Assembly: GCF_019049245.1 (NCBI RefSeq)
Contig: NZ_JAGMUK010000040.1
Span: 124,001-188,000 of the forward strand
DNA from: Streptomyces sp. AC555_RSS877
GTDB taxonomy: Bacteria; Actinomycetota; Actinomycetes; Streptomycetales; Streptomycetaceae
Direction of reading: 5' to 3'
DNA length: 64,000 bases
Under the pieces are notes generated by a model. It worked only from the letters and a program-made list of their open reading frames with translations. It had not been told where the DNA came from and searched no databases. The translations under genes and the position numbers were made by a program. Shown here piece by piece: positions 7,847 to 14,647 of the stretch (positions within the stretch are counted from its first letter, which is position 1; every line of letters starts with the position of its first letter).

Positions 7847-9991
7847 TCAGCCCGTAACCCGCGCCCGCAGCAGCAGCAGGGCCACGTCGTCGATCCGCTC
7901 CCGCGTGGCCACGCTGTGCCGGACGAGTTCGTCGGCCAGCTCGTCCAGGGGCAGGTCCCCGGCCTCGGCCAGCCGCCGCCCGAGCGCGGCGAGCGCGTCC
8001 TCGATGTCGACGCCGGGCGACTCGATCAACCCGTCGGTGTACAGGACGAGCACGGACCCGGGCGCGAGGTCCACCTCCGTCGTCGGATACGTGGCCGAGT
8101 CGGCGATGCCCAGCAGCGGGCCGCCGGCCAGGTCCAGCACCCGCACCCGCCCGTCGGGCCGGCGCAGCAGCGGCGGCGGATGCCCCGCCCGGGCCATCAC
8201 GGCCCGCTCCCGGTCCGGATCGAGCCGCAGATACAGACAGCTCGCGAAGAGGTCCGAACCGAGGTCGATCAGCAGCCGGTTGGTGCTGCGCATGACCTCC
8301 GCGGGCGGCTGCCCGACGGTCGTGTACGCGCGGACGGCGGTACGGATCTGCCCCATCAGCCCGGCCGCGGTCACGTTGTGGCCCTGCACGTCCCCGATGA
8401 CCGCCGCCGCCGGACCGCGCATCGGCACCAGGTCGTAGAAGTCGCCGCCGATCTCCATGCCCTGGGTGGCCGGCAGATAGCGCGCGGCCGCCTCGATACC
8501 GGGCAGCAGCGGCAGCGAGTGCGGCAGCAGGGCTTCCTGCAGGCCGTGCGCCAACTGGTGCTTCGCGTCGTAGAGCACCGCCCGCTCCAGGGCCTGGGCG
8601 ATCAGGCTGCCCAGGCTCGTCAGCACCGCCCGCTCGTCCGCGGGGAAGGGGTGCGGCTCGGCGTAGGCGAGCACACACGTGCCCACCGGGCGGCCGGAGG
8701 CGATCAGCGGCAGATACGCCCAGGACGCGAACCCGTCGGGCGTCGGGTGCGGCGCCGGATACAGCCGCTCCAACTGCTCCCGCGAGTCGAAGAACGCGGG
8801 CACCCCGCTGGTCAGGGCGTGCGTGCCCGGGGTCTGTTCGGTCAGCGGCAGCCCGTCGAAGCGCTCCACGACGTGCGGGTCCGGGTATCCGCGGTGCCCC
8901 AGGACGTGCAGTCGGCCGGTCCGAGAACCGAGAAGCACCAGGGCCTGACTGCCCACGGCAGGGGCGATCTCGTCCGCCACCAGCTGGACCACGTCCTGCA
9001 CGCTCGCCGCCTCGGTGAGCGCCCCGGCCAGACTCAGCACCTGGGAGATGGTCACGAGGCGGGAGGGGGCGTCACCGGGCTGCGGCCCGGCCCGGCTCAT
9101 CTCCGCCACCGCCCGCGCCCGGCTGATCCGCACACTCAGGCCGGTCGTGCTCGGATACAGGCGGAAGGAGAGCCAGTCGCCGGGCGGGCGCATCGCCACG
9201 AACGACGTGGTGTGCTGGCTGAGCAGCGCGGCCCGGTAACGGTCCTCGTACGCCGGGTCGTTGAGCCAGGGAACCGCCGCCCACAGCTGGGAGCCGAGCA
9301 GCTCGCTCACGGCCACGCCCATCAGCTCGGCCGCCGCCGCGTTGGCGAAGCCGATCCGCCCGTGCAGATCCAGTGAGCACAGCCCGTACGGCAGCCGCGC
9401 CACCATCCGTGCCGCCTCCACCGTGCCGAGCGTGCCGGCCACGCCGCCCACCGTCGGCGCGGCAAGCAGGTCGGGTTCGGCGTGCAGCGGGACGCTCTCC
9501 TCGACCGCCCGCTCCAGCCGCAGTGCCAGCCGGTCGCAGGCCGCGGTGAGATGGTCGCGCTCCCGGTCGGACAGCTCCGGCGGATGCGATCCGGGCCAGG
9601 TCAGGAAGACCGCGCCGTACTCGGTGGACTCGGTGGCGACGGGCACCGCCGCCACCGCGAAGGGGTAGGGCAGCACGACCGCGATCCGTGGATAGCGGCG
9701 CGCCATGTCCTCCTCGCCGCCCACCCAGACCAGCCGCCGTTCGCGCACCGCCTCGGCCACCGGGATGGGCGCGCTCAGCCCCACCCGCTCCCAGGGCGCC
9801 GCGAACGCCCGGGGCAACCCGGCCATCACCGCCATCTCCAGCACCGACGCGTCGTCCGCCAGCAGATAGACCGCACCGGCGTGCGCGTGCACCTCGTCCA
9901 TCATCGACGCCAGTGCCAGCGACAGCAGGGGTCGGCCGACGCGGGTCCTGGCGGTCACCGGCGCCTTCGCGGATGTCCGGCCGTCGGACAC
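7847..9991 (-). CDS. GAF-PAS-GAF-PP2C (SpoIIE-type) serine phosphatase
   Basis: Protein of 714 residues with an N-terminal GAF domain (about 15-165), a PAS-like domain (about 190-300, DLHGRIGFANAAAAELMG), a second GAF (about 315-480) and a C-terminal PP2C/SpoIIE phosphatase. The phosphatase shows metal-binding motifs GGDFYDLV, VIGDVQGHN, ARAGHPPPLL, YTDGLIES and RIDDVALLLL. Such proteins dephosphorylate anti-anti-sigma factors after sensing a ligand or redox signal; the partner is unknown. No HATPase domain is present, unlike the phosphatase at 17443-19959. GTG at 9991 is chosen because GGAGG lies eight bases upstream; an upstream ATG has no site. It diverges from ramR across 330 bp. Confidence 0.9.
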   Translation of the reverse strand: MSDGRTSAKAPVTARTRVGRPLLSLALASMMDEVHAHAGAVYLLADDASVLEMAVMAGLPRAFAAPWERVGLSAPIPVAEAVRERRLVWVGGEEDMARRYPRIAVVLPYPFAVAAVPVATESTEYGAVFLTWPGSHPPELSDRERDHLTAACDRLALRLERAVEESVPLHAEPDLLAAPTVGGVAGTLGTVEAARMVARLPYGLCSLDLHGRIGFANAAAAELMGVAVSELLGSQLWAAVPWLNDPAYEDRYRAALLSQHTTSFVAMRPPGDWLSFRLYPSTTGLSVRISRARAVAEMSRAGPQPGDAPSRLVTISQVLSLAGALTEAASVQDVVQLVADEIAPAVGSQALVLLGSRTGRLHVLGHRGYPDPHVVERFDGLPLTEQTPGTHALTSGVPAFFDSREQLERLYPAPHPTPDGFASWAYLPLIASGRPVGTCVLAYAEPHPFPADERAVLTSLGSLIAQALERAVLYDAKHQLAHGLQEALLPHSLPLLPGIEAAARYLPATQGMEIGGDFYDLVPMRGPAAAVIGDVQGHNVTAAGLMGQIRTAVRAYTTVGQPPAEVMRSTNRLLIDLGSDLFASCLYLRLDPDRERAVMARAGHPPPLLRRPDGRVRVLDLAGGPLLGIADSATYPTTEVDLAPGSVLVLYTDGLIESPGVDIEDALAALGRRLAEAGDLPLDELADELVRHSVATRERIDDVALLLLRARVTG

Positions 9992-10321
9992 GCCGACCAC
10001 CTCCTCGCCCGACCGGGGAACGGTCCCTGGGGTCAAATCTCCCTCTTGGCGGCCCACCGCGCACGGCGAGCGCCCGAGCGGCATCGCGCCGGCCCGCGTG
10101 CGGGCACCCGCATGCCCGCGTCACGGTGAGGGCGGCCCGTACCCCGTGCGCCCCGGGCCATGCCCCCACAGTCGAAGCGCGCGGCGGCGGACAGGCGCCG
10201 CGCGTGCGCCCCCGCGCACCCCGATGGCCGGTTCTCCGCGCCCGCGAACGGTCACGGGCGCGAACAATGGGGCAGGCGCTCAACACAAGGAACCGGCGTA
10301 CGGCGAGCTGAAGGGGTGGCA
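9992..10321. other. Divergent intergenic region between PP2C phosphatase and ramR
   Basis: 330 bp with no convincing coding sequence. It must contain the promoters of the leftward phosphatase and the rightward ramR. It is very G/C-rich and no repeat, hairpin or operator stood out. Confidence 0.5.
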
Positions 10322-10930
10322 GTGATCCGGGTGCTTCTGGTCCACGACGAGCTTCTGGTCCGATCGGTTCTGGCGGAGTGGCTCCGCCGGGAACCCGACC
10401 TGAGGGTGTACGACACCTCCTGGCGCGGCGCGCCCGGACACGTGAGGTCCGTGCGGCCGGACGTCTGCGCGGCCGACCTGGAGTGCGCGGACACCTACGG
10501 CATCCCGCCGCTCGGCGAGCTCCGCACGCGCGGCCCGGAACCGGTGCACCCCCGGCTGCTGGTGCTTGCCGGCGCGAACAGGCCCGGCCTGCTGAAACGG
10601 GCCGTCGAGGCGGGAGCGCTCGGTTACGTCGACAAGGAGGGATCGCCGCAGAACCTGGTGCGCGGGATCCGCCGCGTCGCCGAGGGGGAACGTTTCGTCG
10701 ACGACTCCCTCGGCTTCGGTTTCCTCAAGGCCGCGCAGATGCCGCTGACCCGCAGAGAGCTCAGCGTGTTATCCCTGGCCGCCGAAGGGGCCTCCGTCGC
10801 CGAGATCGCCGGGAGCCTGCACCTGTCCCACGGGACGGTGCGCAACTACATGGCGGCCATCACCCGCAAGACCGGGGCCCGCAACCGCGTCGACGCGATC
10901 CGCATCTCGCAGGGCGAGGGCTGGCTCTGA
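10322..10930 (+). CDS. ramR: RamR/AmfR-like LuxR-family response regulator of the SapB cluster
   Basis: NarL-type protein of 202 residues. The receiver domain (1-120) keeps an acidic pair (Asp9-Glu10), an acceptor Asp52 (VCAADLE) and Lys105 (YVDKEG). The usual Thr/Ser after strand 4 is replaced by Ala83-Gly84 (LVLAGAN), so phosphorylation switching may be atypical. The LuxR helix-turn-helix is at 140-195 (LTRRELSVLSLAAEGASVAEIA...GTVRNYMAAITRKTGA). No sensor kinase is adjacent, as for RamR and AmfR, which activate the ramCSAB/amfTSBA operon. Codon 150 is TTA (10769-10771), so translation should depend on the bldA leucyl-tRNA. GTG at 10322 follows AAGGGGT. The gene is convergent with ramB and its last 162 bp overlap it. 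Confidence 0.88.
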   Translation: MIRVLLVHDELLVRSVLAEWLRREPDLRVYDTSWRGAPGHVRSVRPDVCAADLECADTYGIPPLGELRTRGPEPVHPRLLVLAGANRPGLLKRAVEAGALGYVDKEGSPQNLVRGIRRVAEGERFVDDSLGFGFLKAAQMPLTRRELSVLSLAAEGASVAEIAGSLHLSHGTVRNYMAAITRKTGARNRVDAIRISQGEGWL

Positions 10931-12646
10931 CCGCCCGGACGGTACGGGCGTCCAGCCGCCGACGAGTTCGCGGTACGGCGCGAAGTCCCGCACCAGCTCC
11001 TCGTGCGTCCCGTACGCCGTTCGCCTGCCGTCCATGACCAGCACCCGGTCGGCCCGCCGCGCCGAGCTGATCCGGTGGGCGACGACGACCAGCGTGCCGC
11101 CCGGCCGGGCCGCGAAGGCCCGTTCGGCGCGTTCCTCCGCCGCCGGGTCCAGGTGGCAGGTCGCCTCGTCGAGCAGGGCGAGCGGGGCGTGGGACAGATA
11201 GGCCCGCGTCAGCGCGATCAGCTGCCGCTCGCCCGCGGAGAGCGCCGCCGGATCCACCCGGGCGGCGGGCCCGCCCAGCGCTTCCAGCAGCGGAGTGAGC
11301 CCGACCGCCTCCGCCGCGGCGAGCAGTTCCGGCTCGGGCACCGGGTCGGGCCGGAAATGCCCGAGGTTCTCGGCGAGCGTCCCCGTGAAGACGTACGCCT
11401 CCTGCGGGATGACCACGCGCCGGGCGGCGGCCTCGGCCACCGGCATCCCGCACACCCTGATCGTGCCGCTCCGCGGCTGAAGCGGCCCGGCGACCAGCGC
11501 GGTGAGCGTGGACTTCCCGATGCCGCTGGGGCCCACGACGGCGAGGTGGGTGCCGGCCGGGAGGGTGAGATCGAGGTGGTCGATGACGGGGGCGGCGATG
11601 GGGCCGTAGGCGAAGGTGACGGAGGTGAGGGAGAGGGCAGGGGCATCGGCGGGGGGTTCCGGGCCGGGCCGCGCGAGAGGCGCGGTGGCCGGGGAGCCGG
11701 CAGGCTCACGCACCAGCCGCCGCAGCACCACGACCAGTCGTGAGCCGCTCGTGCCCAAACCGTGGACCAGGTTGCGCAGGGCGGGGAGCAGGGACTGGGT
11801 GACGTAGGCGAGGGCGCCGACCAGGGCGCCCGTGGTGACGCCGTGGTCGAGGAGCCAGGGCGCGGCGGCGAGCAGCAGCACGATCGGGAGCTGGCCGCCG
11901 ACGGCGAGGGAGGCCACGCGCAGGACGCCCCAGCGGGCGAGGGAGCGGGCGGTCCGGAACTCCGCGTCGATCCGGCGCCCGGTGTCGGCGGCGACCCGGT
12001 CCTCCGCGCCGGCGGCGGTGATGTCCCGCAGTCCCGGGCAGACGGCGCCGAGGTCGTCGGCCAGGGCCTCGTCGGCGACGAGGAACGCCTCCTGCCGGCG
12101 GGCCAGCGGGCGCAGCGTCGCCGCGAACAGGGCCACCCCGGCGAGCAGTGGGGGGCCGACGACGAGCAGCAGCAGCGGGTCCAGCGAGAACAGGCCGACC
12201 AGGGCGCCGACGGAGGTGAACAGGAACGAGCGCGACACCATCACCAGTCCGGCGAACGTGTCCCGGGCGATCTCCACCTGCTGGGTGAGCCCGGACAGCG
12301 CCCCGCCGTCCGCCTCCCGCACCCCGCGTGCGACGACCCGGGCGACGAGCCGGTCCCTGAGCGGTTCCACCAGCGCGGCCACCGCGGCGTACACGCGGGC
12401 GGTGCCGTACGCGCCGACGACGACCCCGAGACCGGCCACCCCGAGCCAGCCGAGCCCGGCCTCCGGGCGCCCGGCCAGGAACCCCTCGTCCAGGGCGCGG
12501 GCGGGCGCGTACCCGGTGAGGAAGGTCTGCCCGGTCTCCAGCACCGACCAGCCGCCGAGCCGCACCAGTACCCGCCACCGGCCCCGCAGAAACCGGAACC
12601 CGAGCCGACCGATCCCCCCGTCCACGCCACCGGCCCCCTCGGTCAC
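10769..12646 (-). CDS. ramB: RamB-like ABC transporter, permease/ATPase
   Basis: Half-size ABC exporter of 625 residues. Six membrane helices occupy about 25-310. The nucleotide-binding domain has Walker A GPSGIGKST, signature LSAGERQLIALTRAYL, Walker B APLALLDEATCHLD and the switch VVVAHRISSA. The Q-loop reads VIPQEAYVF. GTG at 12646 overlaps the ramA stop as GTGA, so RamA and RamB are made together, probably as a heterodimer exporting the SapB-like peptide. The frame does not stop after the ATPase domain. It runs about 60 further residues with no recognisable motif, antisense to ramR, and ends at TAA 10771-10769, exactly opposite the ramR TTA codon. The tail may be real or tolerated read-through. 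Confidence 0.88.
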   Translation of the reverse strand: MTEGAGGVDGGIGRLGFRFLRGRWRVLVRLGGWSVLETGQTFLTGYAPARALDEGFLAGRPEAGLGWLGVAGLGVVVGAYGTARVYAAVAALVEPLRDRLVARVVARGVREADGGALSGLTQQVEIARDTFAGLVMVSRSFLFTSVGALVGLFSLDPLLLLVVGPPLLAGVALFAATLRPLARRQEAFLVADEALADDLGAVCPGLRDITAAGAEDRVAADTGRRIDAEFRTARSLARWGVLRVASLAVGGQLPIVLLLAAAPWLLDHGVTTGALVGALAYVTQSLLPALRNLVHGLGTSGSRLVVVLRRLVREPAGSPATAPLARPGPEPPADAPALSLTSVTFAYGPIAAPVIDHLDLTLPAGTHLAVVGPSGIGKSTLTALVAGPLQPRSGTIRVCGMPVAEAAARRVVIPQEAYVFTGTLAENLGHFRPDPVPEPELLAAAEAVGLTPLLEALGGPAARVDPAALSAGERQLIALTRAYLSHAPLALLDEATCHLDPAAEERAERAFAARPGGTLVVVAHRISSARRADRVLVMDGRRTAYGTHEELVRDFAPYRELVGGWTPVPSGRSEPALALRDADRVDAVAGPGLAGDGRHVVAHRPVGQVQAPGDLGDGGPFGGQG

Positions 12647-14385
12647 GACCGCCCCTCCTCCCAGGTGGTCACTTCGGGCCCACCGGCCCCACCAGACATA
12701 CCGGGCTCCCCGAGCGCCGCCCGGTACTCCGCGTCCCGCCACAGCTCCTCGTGCGCTCCCACCGCCCGCACCCGGCCCCCGTCCAGCCACGCCACCGCGT
12801 CCGCGCGCGCTGCCGTGGCCGCGCGGTGGGCGATCAGGAGCCGGGTGCTGCCCGGACCGCCGCTCACCAGCGCCTCGGTGATGTGGGCCTCCGTCACCGT
12901 GTCGAGGCTGGAGAGGGCGTCGTCGAGGATCAGCAGCCGGCCGCCGTGGGCGAACGCCCGTGCCAGGCCCAGGCGTTGGGACTCGCCGCCGGAGCGCGGG
13001 GCGTCGGCGCACAGCGTGTCGTAGCCGTGGGGGAGACGGCGGACGAAGTCGTCCGCGCGGGCCGTCCGGGCGGCCTCGCGGATCCGGGCGGGGGAGGGGG
13101 ACGGCAGGCCGAGGCCGATCGCGTCCTCGACCGTGCCGGTCAGCAGCGCGGGGCGTTCGAAGGCGTGGCCGACCGCGCGGCGCAGCTCGTCGTGGGTCAG
13201 TTCGCGCAGCGGCACTCCGTCGAGGAGGACCTGTCCGGCGGCCGGGTCGGCGAGCCGCCCGGCGACCGCGGCGAGCAGCGACTTGCCCGCTCCCGACCGG
13301 CCGACCACCGCGAGTGTCGTCCCGCCGGGTACGACGAGGTCGACGCCGTCGAGCACGGCCCGCCCGCCGCGCCGGGCGGTCACCTGGCGCAGCTCCAGCC
13401 GGCCCGGGCCGGGAGGCAGCCGGCGCGGGCCGTAGGCGGGGGCGGGCTCGGTGAGGACCTCGCCGAGGCGTCCGGCGGCAGCCCGGGCCCGGGCCAGCCC
13501 CGCGAGGTGTCCGACCAGCACGCCGACACCCGCCGCGAGAACCGCGTACCGCCAGGCGGCGAGCATGTCGCCCACCGACAGCCGGTTCCGGGTGAGCAGT
13601 ACCCCGGCCACGGCCACCACCGCGAGCTGGAGCAGCGGGGCGACGGCGACGGCCTGGCCGGCCGCACGGCCCTGCACCTGCCACATGCGGTGGCCTGCCC
13701 GAGAGAGGTCGGGCAACGGCCGCAGGATCCGTGCGGTCTCCCGGTCCGCCGTACCGGCCGCCGCGATGGTGCGATGGCCGCCGACGGCCTCGGCCAGGGC
13801 GGATGCGATCCGCCCCTGCACCTCCTGGTAGTGCGTCACGCACCGCGAGGTGTCCCGGGACAGGGTCCGCAGGAGCAGGGCCAGCACCGGCGCTCCGGCG
13901 AGGAACACCGCCGCGAGCCACGGGTCGATCAGGGCCAGCGCCACGACGCCGCCGACCGGCCCGGCGAGCGCGGCGACCAGCGCGGCACGGGCGGCCGGTG
14001 CGGTACCGGCCTGGGCGGCGTTGCCGACGAGGCGCGCCACGAGGTCGCCCGGCCCGAAACGGGCGGCGGCCCGGGGGCCCACGTCCAGCACGTGCCGGGT
14101 CAGGTACCGGCGCAGCCAGGCCGTGGTGCGGGCGTCGACCGTGCCGCCGAGCACGGTCTGACAGGCGTCGAGCAGGGCGATCAGCAGGACCAGGCCGGCG
14201 CAGTACAGCACCCAGCGGGTCGCCGGGGTCTGGGCCAGCAGCTGGTCCAGGGCCCGGCCGAGTGCGGCCGGCAGCAGCAGGCCGGCGCCGGTCGCGGCCG
14301 TGCTCACCAGGCACAGGGCCACGCAATGGGTGACGCTGTGCCGGGCGGCCGGTGCCGTCAGGCCCTTGTCGGCACAGGTGGTCAT
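12643..14385 (-). CDS. ramA: RamA-like ABC transporter, permease/ATPase
   Basis: ABC exporter of 580 residues: permease helices at about 20-300 and an ATPase with Walker A GRSGAGKSL, signature SGGESQRLGLARAF, Walker B GRLLILDDALSSLD and the switch LLIAHRAAT. Two positions are unusual: Walker A ends in SL rather than ST/SS, and the residue after the Walker B Asp is Asp (LDDALS) rather than the catalytic Glu. This implies an asymmetric heterodimer in which the other site, completed by RamB, does most hydrolysis. ATG at 14385 has GTGAGG upstream. The gene follows ramS after a strong hairpin and is coupled to ramB by a 4-bp overlap. Confidence 0.9.
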   Translation of the reverse strand: MTTCADKGLTAPAARHSVTHCVALCLVSTAATGAGLLLPAALGRALDQLLAQTPATRWVLYCAGLVLLIALLDACQTVLGGTVDARTTAWLRRYLTRHVLDVGPRAAARFGPGDLVARLVGNAAQAGTAPAARAALVAALAGPVGGVVALALIDPWLAAVFLAGAPVLALLLRTLSRDTSRCVTHYQEVQGRIASALAEAVGGHRTIAAAGTADRETARILRPLPDLSRAGHRMWQVQGRAAGQAVAVAPLLQLAVVAVAGVLLTRNRLSVGDMLAAWRYAVLAAGVGVLVGHLAGLARARAAAGRLGEVLTEPAPAYGPRRLPPGPGRLELRQVTARRGGRAVLDGVDLVVPGGTTLAVVGRSGAGKSLLAAVAGRLADPAAGQVLLDGVPLRELTHDELRRAVGHAFERPALLTGTVEDAIGLGLPSPSPARIREAARTARADDFVRRLPHGYDTLCADAPRSGGESQRLGLARAFAHGGRLLILDDALSSLDTVTEAHITEALVSGGPGSTRLLIAHRAATAARADAVAWLDGGRVRAVGAHEELWRDAEYRAALGEPGMSGGAGGPEVTTWEEGRS

Positions 14386-14417
14386 GCGGCCTCACATCCG
14401 GGGCTGGTGCACAGGGT

Positions 14418-14455
14418 CCCGGGCGGCCCTCCCGCGAGGGAGCGCACCGCCCGGG
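14418..14455 (-). terminator. Hairpin between ramS and ramA (attenuator or partial terminator)
   Basis: A continuous left arm (14418-14431) pairs in two blocks: CCCTC/GAGGG around a 4-base loop (14427-14440), and, after a six-base bulge, CCCGGGCGG with CCGCCCGGG (14447-14455). It lies in the 91-bp gap after the ramS stop. It probably reduces read-through into the exporter genes, giving more peptide than transporter. Confidence 0.65.
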
Positions 14456-14476
14456 GCCGCGGTTGCACGGTGCTCG

Positions 14477-14590
14477 TCAGAGACAGAGCGTGATGCTGGC
14501 CGCGCTGACACAGGACAGCAGGCTCAGGGTGCTGTTGCCGCCGCCGGTGTGCTCGTCGGACTCCATCGTCTGCAGGTCGAGAAGTGCCAT
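14477..14590 (-). CDS. ramS: RamS/AmfS-like class III lanthipeptide precursor (SapB-type)
   Basis: Peptide of 37 residues, too short for ordinary gene callers. The leader begins MALLDLQTMES, the LFDLQSME-type box that class III synthetases recognise. The core ends TLSLLSCVSAASITLCL. It has two Ser-x3-Cys units, Ser23-LLS-Cys27 and Ser32-ITL-Cys36, separated by VSAA, as in SapB, where each unit forms a ring after Ser dehydration and Cys addition. Ser29 may be dehydrated. The ring interiors and the short linker differ from the S. coelicolor peptide. The ATG has GAGGAAGGA upstream. Its position between ramC and ramA fixes the identity. The product should be a secreted amphiphilic morphogen for aerial hyphae. 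Confidence 0.93.
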   Translation of the reverse strand: MALLDLQTMESDEHTGGGNSTLSLLSCVSAASITLCL

Positions 14591-14647
14591 CTCGTGTCCT
14601 TCCTCTAGGTCGTCCACCCGTGGGGACGGGGTTGGGTCACGACTCCG

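Noticed and set aside
7239..8678. Minus-strand frame with a Pro-Ala-Ser repeat (SSPAPA)n
   Set aside because: It is the reverse complement of the EAGAGE repeat and runs out of frame through the phosphatase gene.
12647..14395. Extension of the ramB frame to a 1208-codon ORF reaching 14395
   Set aside because: The upstream half is an Arg/Pro-rich out-of-frame reading of ramA; the real RamB starts at the GTGA overlap at 12646.
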